Notes: a model not told the origin generated them from the letters alone. 64,000 nucleotides of DNA from Fallopia convolvulus (GCA_964016875.1 OZ024724.1:7240501-7304500); one strand, 5' to 3'; counted from the stretch's first letter, positions 1 through 11,849 are shown. Program-made: numbers and translations.

Positions 1-219
1 CATAAAAGTTGGGATAATGGTTCATTGCTTTATACAATCATGTACATAACAATTATCAATAAGGTTCATGAAATTTAATTCACAATAATATGTGGTATGA
101 TTTATAAATGGTATTATATCGGTTCATGTAAATATACGGTTAAGTTCATAACAATTGTCAATAAAGTTCACGAAATTTAATTCATAATACTTGTTATTTT
201 TGTCACATAATCTAGTACA
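1..219. repeat. Dispersed AT-rich repeat, left flank of the gypsy element
   Basis: This AT-rich stretch carries repeated 'gttcat' motifs. Read as the reverse complement it closely matches about 57190-57330, including the shared stretches 'gtgacaaaaataacaag' and 'tgtactagatta'. The two are inverted copies of one repeat family. The Tat-type retrotransposon starting at 220 is inserted into this copy. No coding potential was seen. Confidence 0.6.
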
Positions 220-705
220 TGTTAGGGCCAAAACCCAATCGGCCCGTTTAATGGCGTAAGCCCAAGAGCAAGCGAGAGATCATGGGAGATCGTGAATATA
301 GAATTCCTTAGGAACAAGAAGAAGTCAGTGGTCATCTAGATGAAGGAAGAAGGTTTCAGTCAGAAGGTAGAGATACGTACCCAAAGGACAACTGTTCGCG
401 ACAGTTATCCCTTCCGACAAACACGGGTAGTGGCTAGGCGGTTAAAAGCATATCTCGACAGCCCAAAGACCGTGGGAAGGGGGGGGGATAGCGGTTAGCT
501 GAAACGAGAATATAGGGGTCCGAGGTAGAAAACCTAAAAGAGGGGCAATTGTACTCAAGATCGAACTTCAACTGAATTACAAAAAAGAGAGCTTTTGTAT
601 CCCGATTTCTAGATTCCCGTTATTTCCTAAGTATTGCTTTGATTTCGATTCGATCATAACCCAATCTAGGGAAGAAATTTGATTATAAGATTTTTGTCCA
701 AAACA
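220..705 (+). repeat. 5' LTR of the Tat-type element
   Basis: The LTR begins TGTTAGGGCC and ends CCAAAACA. Positions 220-561 repeat at 9132-9473 with about 8% difference by eye. The repeated part includes 'gtcagtggtcatctagatga' in both copies. Confidence 0.9.
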
Positions 706-706
706 A

Positions 707-725
707 TTTGGATCCCACCGTGGGG
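707..725 (+). other. Primer-binding site region
   Basis: The bases just after the LTR read ttggatcccaccgtgggg. This resembles the ttggcgcccaccatgggg at 59785-59802 after another Tat-like LTR in this window, with the GCG changed. It marks where minus-strand synthesis would have been primed. Confidence 0.7.
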
Positions 726-781
726 ACCAATGATCGAAAAGGATTCGTATTTCCCTACCAGAAGAAGTTCAGGAAGTCACC

Positions 782-2534
782 ATGAGCAACCCTAATGAGG
801 GTGGTCAAGAGCTAAACGCCGGGGACGATGGAGGCGTACGCTAGGACACATCGGCAGTGCTCTGCCTCGATTTATCCGAATTCGCCCAAAGGCTTCAAGC
901 TCTGGAGAAGGAACTAACAGACCAATGTGCTTGCAATGAGAAGCACGAGACTAGCATCGAGCAGTTAACCGCTAATAATGAAGGTTTGCGCTCTCAACTT
1001 CGATCTGCTTCCTCTATCGGCCTGCGCGCCCGAATGACGGATCGAATCCGAAACAGCGGGGGTAAGGGTTCCTCTAGAAACCCTACTGGTCGATGCGAGA
1101 GACACTCTGGCATGAAGTTCGTTACCCCACCAGCAACAGTTCCTGGGGTGCCGTCATTTACCCCTACGTAGGGCAATCCCACTAGCGAAGGAGTGAGGGC
1201 ACCCATACGCCTCCGATCGGCGCGAGAAGTTATCCCTCGGCGCTTTGAAGACGATATCATGGACGATGATGAGGATTGAGACCGCCGTCGTCCCCAAGAC
1301 CTAGAAACATCGTCCGAAATCAATTCAAGATGTTCACCGAGCAGTTGGCAAAGATACTTAGGGTTCCACAACACATAGAGAAGGAAGTGGTTGACGGTTA
1401 TGACAAGACACCCTTCACTCCTCATATCGCCCAAGTCGAGATACTCAAGAAATTCTCGGTACCTAGCATGAATCCTTATGATGGCACGGGAGACCCCGAC
1501 GAACACGTAGCCATATTCAAGCAGAAGATGATGACCAGTGTAGTTCCATATCACTCTCGCGAAGCACTAATGTGCAAGGGTTTCAGAGCAGCTCTCGTGG
1601 GGTCGACCTTAAAATGGTTCGTCAATCATCCACGAGGAAGTATCCGTTCCTTTGCTGAATTGATGGATTCCTTCCGGGTCCAATTCGCTAGCAACCTAAG
1701 ATTCGAGAAGCAGTCTAGCGATTTGTATCGGGTTATCCAGAAACCGGAAGAATCCACCCGGGAGTACCTAGACAGGTTCAACCGAGAGAAGTTCTCCATC
1801 CTACACTGTGACGTGCCAACGACTATGGAAGCTTTCCGTCGGGGGTAAACCAAGATGGAGACCTCTACAAAGAACTCACCAGACACCCTTGTCACAGTTT
1901 CGAGGATGTCCAAACCAAGGCTCTAGCTCAAATCAGACTTGAAGAAGACTTAAAGATGAGGAAGCCCGCAAGCATATGGGAGAGGGTAGAAAAGAAAGCA
2001 GCACCGAATCATCATCGCGAACGCCTTGATCATCCATACCGGCGCCCTCACCCTGATGCAGTGAAAGTGAACATCATCGGGACCAAACCCGCCAAACCAT
2101 TGCCACTGAAGTATGATGAGTTCAACCTGGATATATCCCCTGAGGATCTTGTGAAGAACATAGCTCTAACGATACGGTGTGTTAGGTGGCCGAAGAGAAA
2201 TGAAAAACCCTACCCAAACAAAGATATGAGCAGGTGGTGCGACTTCCACGACGATTATGGTCACATAACCAAAGAATGCATAGCGTTGAGAAGAGAAATT
2301 GCCTACCTCGTGTCTCGAGGAAGGATCACAGAAGTCGCACAAAACACACAAGTCCCCCCCAGATGTTGTAGAAGCCTAACGCGAGGGAAGGCCAGCGTCG
2401 CTAGTACCCGCCAAAATCGTGAACGTGATCACCGGAGGATCGAGCGTATGCAACCTCACGTACTTAACATCCAAGAGGAATGCACGAGAAAACGCTTTCC
2501 ACCGCCCCGTGCAAATGAAGAAAGACGTCATTAA
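782..2534 (+). pseudogene. gag-like coding region of the Tat-type element (broken)
   Basis: The frame starts with ATG at 782 and is interrupted by a TAG after about 20 codons, another at 1169-1171 and a TGA near 1277. A different frame then runs through 1276-1848 and a third through 1956-2534. The 1276-1848 part has the usual plant retrotransposon capsid pattern: an N-terminal stretch before PYDGTGDPDEH, LKWFVNHP, then the STREYLDRFNRE block. A CX3HX4HX4C-like zinc motif (WCDFHDDYGHITKEC) lies near 2240-2280. The capsid would package element RNA. The stops and two frame changes rule out a normal product. Confidence 0.85.
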
Positions 2535-2539
2535 TCTCG

Positions 2540-4754
2540 CGATACACTTTGACGAAGATGACGTCAATGGTCTTGAAGAACCTCACCATGATGGTCTCGT
2601 GATTTCCCTCTCAAAGGGAATGTCTTGATGAAGCGACTTCTCATTGATACCGGAAGCTCGACTAATCTCATGACACTGATAGCACTAAAAGAAATGGATC
2701 TGATCGAGAAAGACGTAGAGAAGAACCCAACAACGCTCGTAGGATTCAGCGGAGAAGTGAAGCACACAGTAGGAGACATCATCCTTCCCACATATGCGAA
2801 GGGCGTGAATATCCAAGTTAGATACTTTGTTATGGATTGCCCTTCTTGTTATAACGTAATAATGGGGAGGCCATGGCTCCACGACATGAAGGTTGTTCCC
2901 TCCACTTACCACCAGACGATAAAATTTCCGACGCCGTGGGGGTTTCAAGAGATCCGAGGAGATCAAAGAACGTCTAGAGAATGTTACAAGTCGGTGCTGA
3001 AACCGACCGCCCATCAGAAGTCTACATAGAAATTAAAGGAAACCACTAACTCTACCATTCCAAAAGAAAAAGAAAAGAAAGATGAACATGTAGAGGAGGT
3101 GGTCCTAGACCAATCAGACCTCAATCGGTCCGTAAAGATTGGAAGAGATTTGGAGCTATCCATGAAAAATGAGCGGGTAGGTTTCTTGAGTAAAAACATA
3201 GAGTGCTTTGCTTGTTCACACGAAGATGGTGGGAATCGATCCGGATATTATCACACACAAGCTGAACGTGGACCCCAGTCACCCACCGCTAAAGCAGAAA
3301 CAAAGGAAATACGCCGCCGAGAGAAATAAGATAGTAGACAAAGAAGTAAGAAAGCTGATGGAGACCGGAAAAATCAAGGAAGTCAAATATCCAGAATGGC
3401 TAGCAAATGTAGTCGTCGTGCCCAAGAAAAACGGAAAATGGAGGATGTGTGTAGATTTCACGTATTTGAACAAGGTTTGTCCCAAGGATTCATTTCTTCT
3501 ACCTCACATAGATTCCCTGGTAGATGCAATGGTGGGCCATGAATTGTTGACCTTCATGGATGCCTTCAATGGTTACAACTAGATCAGGATGGAAGAAATC
3601 GACCAAGAGAAGACATCCTTCATAATTAGCAAAGGAACATACTGTTACAAGGTAATGTCTTTTGGGTTGTGAAACGCCGGAGCCACGTACCAAAGGCTAG
3701 TGAATAAAATGTTCAAAAGCCAAATTGGGGAGACTATGGAGGTATATATAGACGACATGCTCATCAAATTGAAGAAAGTTGCGGATCATCGACATCACCT
3801 AGAGAAAGCTTTCGAGATCTTGAAGCAATATAACATGAAGCTGAATCCGCAAAAGTGTACTTTCGGTGTGAAATATGGGAAATTCCAAGGATATCTGGTC
3901 ACCCAGAGAGGGATAGAAGCAAGCCCCGAACAGGTTCGCACCATAGTGGCGCTGAAATTTCCAAGGTGCGTGAAAGATGTTCAAAAGCTTGCTGGGCAGA
4001 TCGCCACCTTAAATAGGTTCATCTCCAAGTGAGCGGATCACTGCCGCCTATTCTATGAAGTACTTAGAAAGAACAAGTGTGTCCAATGGACCGCCAGACA
4101 CGAGGAAGCTTTCCAAGTGTTGAAGAGATACTTCTCCGATCCTTTGATCTTAGCAAAATCGGAGGAAGGAGAAGCCTTACCCCTATACATGGCTGTTACC
4201 AAGCAAGCCATCACCAGAGTGTTGGTCCGCGATAAAGACGGGCATTAGTAACCTGTATACTATGTAATAAACTTCGCCCGTAATTTGAGGCACATACGAT
4301 CGTGGTAAGAACCACACACCCTTTGAAGACGGTCATGCATAAATTCGAGTTTACGGGGAGTAGGGCTGAGCAGGGTTCGGTTCAAACCGAATTTTTAAGC
4401 CGAACCGAACCGAACCGAACCGAAACCGATATAATTCGGTTCGGGTTTCGGTTTAGGAATTTTCCAAATTTTGGTTTCGGTTCGGTTTCAGTTCGGTTTT
4501 CAGTTAAATTTCGGTTCGGTTTGAATTTTCCAAAGAATAACCTTATATTTATGCAAAACCGACAAAAACCGTAACCGAACCGAATCAATTCGGTTCGGTT
4601 TTAGATTCAAATAAAATGGAATTTCGGCTTTCGGTTCGGTTCGTTTTTGTCGGTTCGGTTCGGTTTTGAACCGATGCTCAGCCCGTCGGGGAGAATGGCC
4701 AAGTGGGCGATTCATCTAAGTGGGTTCGACATCTAATATGAGCCTAGAACTGCA
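2540..4754 (+). pseudogene. pol part 1: protease, reverse transcriptase, RNase H (broken)
   Basis: An aspartic protease motif, LLIDTGSS, lies near 2632. The reverse transcriptase runs from about 3208 to 4032. It shows KWRMCVDFTYLNK near 3436 and the active-site YIDDM at 3745-3759, both catalytic Asp codons being intact. In-frame stops interrupt it at 3580-3582 and 3670-3672, and another ends the stretch near 4030. The first RNase H follows and is split by the miniature element at 4361-4686; sense resumes at AKWAIHLSGF near 4696. It is the replication enzyme block of the element, and is not functional here. Confidence 0.88.
4361..4686. mobile_element. hAT-like miniature element rich in GGTTCGGTTCGG
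   Basis: This 326-bp insertion is bounded by inverted ends TAGGGCTGAGCA and TGCTCAGCCCGT. It is flanked by the duplication cggggag at 4354-4360 and 4687-4693. The adjoining base also nearly matches, which would give the 8 bp typical of hAT elements. The interior is made of GAACC/GGTTC runs arranged as a large imperfect palindrome, with no transposase. It interrupts the RNase H frame of the gypsy element and is therefore younger than it. Confidence 0.75.
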
Positions 4755-5522
4755 TTGAAATCCCAGGCGCTAGTTGACTTTGTGGTTGATTTTAGTCCTA
4801 CGACGGAAGAAAGAATAGAACCAACAAAATTAATGACGCTAGAAGCTAAGTCTCCAATCAAATGGACGCTTCACACAGATGGCGCTTCCAACGCTAGGGG
4901 AACAAGGATAGGAGTAGTCCTAAAATCAACACATGGGGATAGGGTGGCACAATCTGTGAGATGCACGTTCGAAGCCACGAATAATGAAGTTGATTACGAG
5001 GCTCTGATTTTCGGTCTAACTCTCGCCAGAGACTTAGCCATACTGCAGATTGAGGTCAACTATGATTCATTGTTGATAATTAACCAAATTCTAGGGTTGT
5101 ATGAAGCCAGAGATGAAAGGATGATGGCTTATCTAGACGTGGTGAAAGGTCTAATCTTTCAGTTCGAGAAGATACCCTTTGCGCAGATCCCAAGAGAACA
5201 GAATGCTCAAGCAGATTCCCTCGCTCGTCTAGCTTCGGCCATCGACCCCAATGAATATCCCATAATCCCAATGATCCGCATAATGACCCCCGCCATTGGA
5301 AGAACCCGTGCTGATGGCATCGAGAATTCTCGTAGCATAACCGAAGAGGTCTTCCATCGCAGGACCACGTCTTATGACGACATCTTCATGAGTAGTGATG
5401 GCATTGACGTCAGAAGTTTCCAAAATGACCCCGACCCATATCTACTTCAGGGTGACCCGAGCCATGAGGAAAATTCCCTCGACCCCTCAAAAGTCAGCGA
5501 AGAACCTTGGACTCAGCCATAA
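4755..5522 (+). pseudogene. Archaeal-type RNase H domain of the Tat-type element
   Basis: This 255-codon open stretch carries the second RNase H typical of Tat elements. The visible landmarks are WTLHTDGASNARG (first catalytic Asp), ATNNEVDYEALIFGL (Glu), a YDSLLI segment where an Asp is expected, and QADSLARLAS near the end (last Asp). A stop follows at 5520-5522, before the integrase. The domain itself is readable, but it sits in a broken polyprotein. Its position between RNase H and integrase fixes the lineage. Confidence 0.88.
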
Positions 5523-6730
5523 CTTGATTGGCTGACCGAGGGAAAGCTTCCGAAAGATAAAACCGAGGCTAAGTTGCTAAAGATGAAAGCTACGCGGTTT
5601 ACAATCAAGAATGGGATGATGTTCCACCAGTCAATAGTGGGTACACTCTAGCGTTGCCTAACCAGGAGAGGTGTTCAGAAACTTCTTGAAGAGCTTCATG
5701 AAGGAGATTGTGGAAACCATATAGGAGGAAGAAGTCTATCCAACAAATCCCTTTAGCAGGGGTGGTATTGGCCTACCATGAGAAAGGATGTTGTAGATTT
5801 TTTCCGTAAATGCGACGCTTGCCAAAGACATGCACCAACGACTCGCCAACCTCCCGAACCACTCTATCCCGGCCATTCATGCATTGGGGAATTGATATAG
5901 TCAGGAAGCTACCCCCTTTGTCCCAACAAAGAGTATTCTTCCTTGCCATGACCGATTACTTCTCCAAGTGGATTGAAGCCGAGGCTCACCGGGAGATCAA
6001 AGATAAGCAGGTGATTTCTTTCATCATCAGGAACATCCTTTTTCGTTTCGGAGTACCTTCAGAGATTTTATGCGACAATGGATCCCAATTCATAAGTCAG
6101 AGAACTAGAGACTTCTACAGTCGCTGGAACATCAACCTAGTCACTTCAACACCACGTTATCCCCAGTCCAACGGGCAAGCCGAAACCAGCAACAAGGTGA
6201 TCATAAATAACTTGAAGAAGCTCCTCGCAAAGGCCAAAGGAAATTGGGCCGATGAGCTACCATACGTCCTCTAGGCCAATCGAACGACGCCTAAAGTAGC
6301 AACCGGCCAGTCTCCCTTCTCATTGACGCATGAGTGTGAAGCGGTCATTCCCACCGAAATTCTTATCCCTACAGCTCGCGCTAGTTTCTTGACTGAAGAA
6401 CAAAATCGTCTGAAATTGGTGGGCGACTTGGATACTTTGGACGAGACTCGCGACCAAGCCCGATTACGCCTAGCTAGGCACCAACAACATGTCATCCGGA
6501 GTTACAACCAGAACGTCAAGATTCGGACTTTCTGAGTTGGCGATTGGGTATTGCGAAAAGTCTTTCAAAACACCCAGGAAACCAAATCGGGCAAGCTAGC
6601 CCCAACATGGGAAGTGCCACACAAGATAACCAGGGTCGTCGGTCAAGGCGCATACCAGCTTGTGTCCAAAGATGGTGACGCTATCACACGGAGTTGGAAT
6701 GCGATACACCTAAAGAAGTATCACTTCTAA
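5523..6730 (+). pseudogene. Integrase of the Tat-type element (broken)
   Basis: A zinc-binding HHCC remnant (RKCDACQRHAP) lies near 5806-5838. The DDE core then has Asp in HWGIDIV near 5890, Asp in CDNGSQF near 6074 and Glu in NGQAETS near 6180, with the 35-residue spacing of retroviral-type integrases between the second and third. In-frame stops occur at 6272-6274 and near 6533. The C-terminal part (LAPTWEVPHKI, then HLKKYHF) ends with TAA at 6728-6730. The enzyme would insert element cDNA into the genome; this copy is inactive. Confidence 0.88.
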
Positions 6731-8030
6731 AAGGAGTCTTCCTCTTTCGGAACGCAAACTCCTTGGACACTTCTAAAAAGAAGCCTCCACGCTAGATATG
6801 CAAGACATTCGAGGTCATTTATCCTTAGTTGTTGTTTCGTTTTCGTCCAAGTTCATCCTTTTCGTAGTTTGTTTATGATCAACCTGACTGTGTGAAAGTT
6901 TCTTGTTGCGTGATTTCCATGTTGTGATGTTTTATGAATGACATTTGTGTGTGTGTGGTATTACTTGCTCGCATTTATTTCTTTTCTTGCACAAGTAAGA
7001 ATAGTAAGTCAAGAATATTTTATTCAAATATTTTATTCATATCATTAGACTTAAGACGTCTTCGATCGACTAAACATCCCGAGCGCATGTTTTCGACGTG
7101 ACATTCGTCATTCGCCTAGAAACCTCCTTCGGTAAGCGCAACTGCCACCAACGGCGAAAGACTTCTATAGAAGTCCTCGTCTTAAAGACTTCGGCCTGAA
7201 GCATCCAACCATCCCGAAACACCTGCACAGAAAAGGAAGGAAACAACCAAGAAAAAGACGCAGGAAATATAGTGCATGCATGCACAAATAAAAACCTACA
7301 TTCCCCCCCCCCCCCGAGAGGGGGTTTCGTCCGTGTTATGGACAAACATTGTTTTCGGACTTCAAACGGCCGGTACACCCCAAAAGAAATTAGTTCGAAA
7401 TGTATCACAAAATGAAATTACAAGGGCACACGATCCTAATATTCGTCCCTTTCAGAGACATCCTTCAGCTGTTCCACCTCGCCCGTCGAAAGACTGTCCA
7501 GCCCCTTGCCACGATCGGATGCAACATCAACGCTCGTTCCACGATCACCACCATCCCCTCAGCGTCAAGAGCTTTCTTCTCTTCCAGGAGACCTAGAGAA
7601 GAAAAGAGTTCATCGCTAGGAGCCGGCTTATCGGGGGGATAGCAGTCGTGGAAGGTCGCGATTTCAGCGTCCAGATCCCAATCAGAGTGCTGACCAGTGG
7701 CGAACTACTTGATCATCTCTACTCTCGACATCATTGTAAAATAGGCACCGATCTCGCTAGCTTCCTTGAGAATCCTTCTGTTCACAGCCTCAAGCTCAGC
7801 GATTTTAGATCGATCCGAAGCAGCTTGGGAAGAATGACGCTTGACCGCTTCCGTGAGTTTCGCGAGCTTGCTTGCATCCATCTTCTAATGTTCGACCACA
7901 AGAGCCACATCTCTCTCCAAGACAGCCTTCTCAGCATCCCACTCGACCTGATGCTCCTTTAGACTTTGGTCCTCCTTATCGGTAGCATCCGCTACCCAAA
8001 GAACGCCTTGCAAGGCCTATGCATAAAAGA
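6731..8030 (+). other. 3' non-coding region of the Tat-type element
   Basis: This stretch lies between the pol stop and the antisense reading frame. It contains a C homopolymer near 7302-7314. Short open frames exist on both strands but none shows a recognisable domain. Confidence 0.6.
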
Positions 8031-8036
8031 GAGATA

Positions 8037-8866
8037 TCATCCGCGACAGGATATATAAAAATATATATATAAAAGCTGGAGACGAACAACTAGGCGGAAG
8101 CAAATACAAACCTTCCAAACCAATAGGACGACATCCCTAACCAAAGTGGCGGTGGGAGCCTCCAAGCGAGGTTTCTTAGAACCATGAGCGCTGCAGAGTT
8201 TCTGCCACAGATACGAGGGAATTTTATCATCTAGATCGATGATTTCTGTGGCACCAGGTGGTGGCTTCTTGACAGGGGTTATCTTGGTTGTAGGTTCAAT
8301 CTTCACCTTGGGATCTAAAGGGGGCCTCTTGTCGCTCGATCTCAATTTGTGTTGGATCATGGCCACAACAGAGAAGCTTCTCCCCAAAGAAGAGGAAGCT
8401 TTTGAGAAAGATAAAAGTTAAAGCAAGTATTTAAAGTCGTTGAACATTCAATTTCTAGAGGAAGAAACGTACCGGCAAGATTCTTCAAGGCGCATAGCAA
8501 GTCCGACACCGAAAATTCAATCCTTTCCTCCAAGCAAACCTCACTTATCTGGTATAGGATCTTCCACACCGACGTCAACGGTTGCGCCGGAGAAGCTCTA
8601 AGAGCCATCAAGAAATTCAAGATCAGAGAAGAAAAAGGGAAAAAGGCCCCCAGATTAATGGGATACTCAAGAAATCAGACCCATCCTTCTTTAACCCAGT
8701 TCACGACTTCATGCGTGGGAGTGTAGAAATCGGTGTCGGATGGAAAACCATGGATCTGAACTATTTTCTTCACTTCTTCGGGAGACATGGAGCAGGGAGG
8801 ACAATCGTGAGGTTCAAGGGTGTGGCAAGACTCGAAACCCATGTCCTTAACTCCAACTTTGGCCAT
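8037..8866 (-). pseudogene. Antisense reading frame of the Tat-type element (gypsy-type transposon domain)
   Basis: A reading frame opposite to gag-pol starts at the ATG at 8866 (MAKVGVKDMGF), after a pyrimidine-rich leader. It runs into a TGA near 8682 (WVKEGWV*) and continues in frame through AFFPFSSLILNFLMALRASP and a VWKILYQ block. A likely donor (GTACGT) follows ALKNLAG near 8473, and a second segment reads GRSFSVVAMIQHKL down to 8037. The order of blocks matches the separate reading frame at 34480-35650 in this window. It also resembles the family annotated as 'putative gypsy type transposon' (PF04195-like). Antisense frames 3' of pol are known in some Tat-lineage elements. The function is unknown. 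Confidence 0.65.
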
Positions 8867-9131
8867 GGAAAATGCGTAAGGAGAGAATAGGGCAAAGGGA
8901 AAGAGGAGTAGCACGAAGACGATGAGAAGAGAGGAGAGGCAGAAGGGGATTAACGCGTATCTTCGAGAGGTATGCGTTTGATCATTTAAAGTCTGGTTTA
9001 CATGACCTCTCGTCTCCCCGAGGACAATCGGACGGATGGGACTAAACCATGTGTCATGCGTCGCCTGTAGCCCACGCGGCAAATCTGATCAAAATCCCGC
9101 CTAAAAGATTTGGATCAAGATTTGAGGGTAT

Positions 9132-9473
9132 TGTAAGGCCCAAAACCCAATAGGCTTGTTTAATGGTGTAAGCCCAAGAGCAAGCGAGAGATCATGGGAG
9201 AGCGTGAATACAGAAGTCCTTAGGAACAAGAAGAAGTCAGTGGTCATCTAGATGAAGGAAGAAGGTTTCGGTCACAAGGTAGAGATACGTACCCAGAGGA
9301 TGACTGTTCGCGACAGTTATCCCTTCAGACAAACACGGGTAATGGCTAGACGGTTGAAAGCATATCTCGACAGCCCAAAGATTGTGGGAAAAGGAGGGGA
9401 TAGTGGTTAGCTGAAACAAGAATATAGGGGCCCGAGGTAGAAAACCTAAAAGAGGGGCAATTGTACTCAAGAT
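9132..9473 (+). repeat. 3' LTR of the Tat-type element, truncated
   Basis: This LTR begins TGTAAGGCCC and matches 220-561 up to 'gtactcaagat'. It then diverges abruptly, so about 145 bases of R/U5 are missing. A purine-rich 'gatttgagggtat' directly precedes it and may be the polypurine tract. Confidence 0.88.
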
Positions 9474-10375
9474 ATAACGGGATTTCTCAGAGGGCCGCCC
9501 TAGGGCGGGGGAGAGGGAGAGGGCCGAGATTGATGGTTGACGACAAGGGCGGGGTGTAAGGGCGAGTTGGAATCAGTCTTGGAAATCAGAGAAATTGAGA
9601 CCGAGTATGAAATGGCATCGGTCAACGATGGGAGGCGGAGTTTGTGGAGAAGAAGATCGAAATTAGAACAACTCTTACCTATTGGGTTGTTATTTGCTTT
9701 GGGCCTAAATCCTAATATAATGATGTTGGGCTATTTCAATTAAACCACATATAGACAATTAAATAAAGAAACCAAATTAGATTATTATTTCTCAATATCA
9801 GCACATTGCAAACTTTAAATTAACTTTTTTAAAAAATGTTAATTCCGTTTTTTTGTTGCTAATTAACTAAATATTTTTAAATTTATCAATGGTGATGCAT
9901 TTCTAATGGTAGAATGTTTTAGAAAATCTATTGTTTTGATATATAGATTTAATAATTATTATTTATAATATTTTAAAATTTATTGTTTAATGAAAAATAT
10001 AAATTAATATATTATTGTTGATTAAATTAAAAAGCTGATTTTTTTTTTCTTCAAAAAGTTCCAATATTTATATTGATTCATACAGTATTGAGCAACCGCT
10101 ACACAAACTGAATATTGTGAATATGAATGTTGGATTGACAATGAACCAAACTAGGTTGAAATTGATGAGGTTAATATTGTTGTTGATCTTAGGCCATACA
10201 AGCCTATTGATATTTTCAAAACTAACATTAGAGACCGTGTATAAGAGCATAGGTGGCTAAATTTGCCTTTTGTGGACTTTATATATTTAATATATGATGT
10301 ATATATTTATATTTCGATAAGTTTAGAAGTCCGAGGCCCGCCCCCTTTCCGGAAAATCCTGACTCCGCCACTACG
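9474..10375. other. Sequence abutting the truncated LTR; hAT-type end at its right
   Basis: A GC-rich start (9480-9680) passes into AT-rich DNA. The right edge reads aatcctgactccgccacta (10355-10373), which on the other strand has the form of a plant hAT terminal repeat (TAGTGGCGGAGTCAGG). No matching left terminus was found, so this is probably a truncated hAT element that removed the end of the neighbouring LTR. No gene was recognised. Confidence 0.4.
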
Positions 10376-11028
10376 TACGTGTGTCACGTATTCATGTTCA
10401 TAAATGGTAGGAGTTTAAAATTTGGGATGATAGGTTCATAATTTATGAACAATTGGTAAAAAAATGCTCTAATCTCTAAGTTGATCATTTAGGCATTTTG
10501 TTAAACACATAGTTGACAGTTAGAAGTGCATTGACCATTAGCCTTTCTTTTCAATTAAAAACTTAAGATTGTAAAGTAAAACATACATAATCTTCATAGG
10601 TTTGATTAAAAGCAAAACAAATCAATTTAAGAATACGCAAAAAACACGTAAATCGAAGTACCAAGTTCTCAAATCTGAAAATCCCCAAATGTAAACTTGA
10701 AACCATACTAAAGTGATTTATACCAGAATCCATGAAGAGAGAACACAAATTTGGGTTGAGATCAACAAAAAAAGCAAACCAAATCAAAAGAAGAAATGGG
10801 CAACAAATTTGGAGAAGAATCGATCGAAAAACATGACGCAATTCTCCACGTTCAATAGAAAGAAGATGACCCCTATAGGTTGTGTTCTAATTCAACGGAA
10901 AAAAGACCAAAATACCCCTCCATTTAAAAACAATTATAAAATGTGTATTGATCGTGCTCGTAGATGTATAATGATCAAACAAATAAGATTTGCTCGCATA
11001 TTATACAATAGCATTTAGATGCATGTGA
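10376..11028. other. AT-rich intergenic DNA
   Basis: No gene is supported here. The short open frames on both strands at 10563-11018 have no recognisable domain and biased AT-rich composition. Confidence 0.5.

Positions 11029-11029
<1 letters not shown>

Positions 11030-11089
<60 letters not shown>
11030..11089. repeat. (CT)n(TA)n microsatellite
   Basis: About 24 bases of CT repeats are followed directly by about 36 bases of TA repeats. Confidence 0.97.
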
Positions 11090-11091
<2 letters not shown>

Positions 11092-11849
11092 TAATAATAT
11101 ACAAAATTGCCAAAAATCTCCAAATGTTAGGGGTTTTCAAATATGAAAACCTCTAAACAATGTTAATATATATCATAAAATAAAAATTAATGCAATAAAC
11201 TCAGCAATAAGCATGGTTTCATTCAGTTTTTCATTTAAAATCTGATGAAAAATAGCAAAATAGAATCCATTAAAGCAAATACTTGTTGGATCACATGGCT
11301 TAATGGTAGTATTATGTTAAAAAAATAATTTTAAATTATAATCAATAAATTTATATTTTGCTTGATAAAGTGTTATAACATAAAGTGACTCATATATAGC
11401 AGGAAACAAAATAATATATTAACCACCTTTTACAATGCGGTTTTTTAAGAAACAGCCTTTTAAAATTTTCTTTTAAGTAAAAACACATTTTATAAAATAT
11501 ATACACTCAAATTGAACCAATTTAAGTGATTTTCCAGCAAAATTATACTCTAATTGGACCGAAATCCTCTTTCAAACATATTTTATTTTTTAATTATTCA
11601 TTTATATAAAATAATTAAATTATTTATTAAAAAATGAAAGGCGAGGTTATAAAAAAACTACACCAACTTTTATTTTATAAAAATAATTAAATTGTTTAAT
11701 TATTTTGTATAAATGAATAATTAAAAAGAAAATAAATTTAAAAGGGCATTTTGGTCCAATTAGGGTAAATTTTCGACAAAAAATAACTTATAGCCAGACT
11801 ACATAGATTGAAATTTCTTGAATTCTTCAAATTATAGCCAGGCTTGCTA
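11090..11849. other. AT-rich non-coding stretch
   Basis: This is low-complexity AT-rich DNA. No gene and no clear element boundary were seen. Confidence 0.5.

Larger units (their letters stand above)
220..9473 (+). mobile_element. Ty3/gypsy LTR retrotransposon, Tat-type lineage, decayed
   Basis: This is an LTR element with the order 5' LTR, primer-binding site, gag, protease, reverse transcriptase, RNase H, second (archaeal-type) RNase H, integrase, long 3' region with an antisense reading frame, 3' LTR. The second RNase H between RT-RNase H and integrase is the known hallmark of the Tat lineage. Every coding part carries stops or frameshifts, so the copy cannot act autonomously. The two LTRs differ at roughly 8% of sites by eye, which marks an old insertion. 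The 3' LTR stops at 9473 and lacks the last ~145 bases found in the 5' LTR, so the right target duplication is gone. A hAT-like miniature element is nested at 4361-4686. Confidence 0.93.

Noticed and set aside
7276..7962. Plus-strand open frames in the 3' region of the gypsy element
   Set aside because: No domain, no relation to gag-pol order, and they overlap element 3' non-coding DNA.
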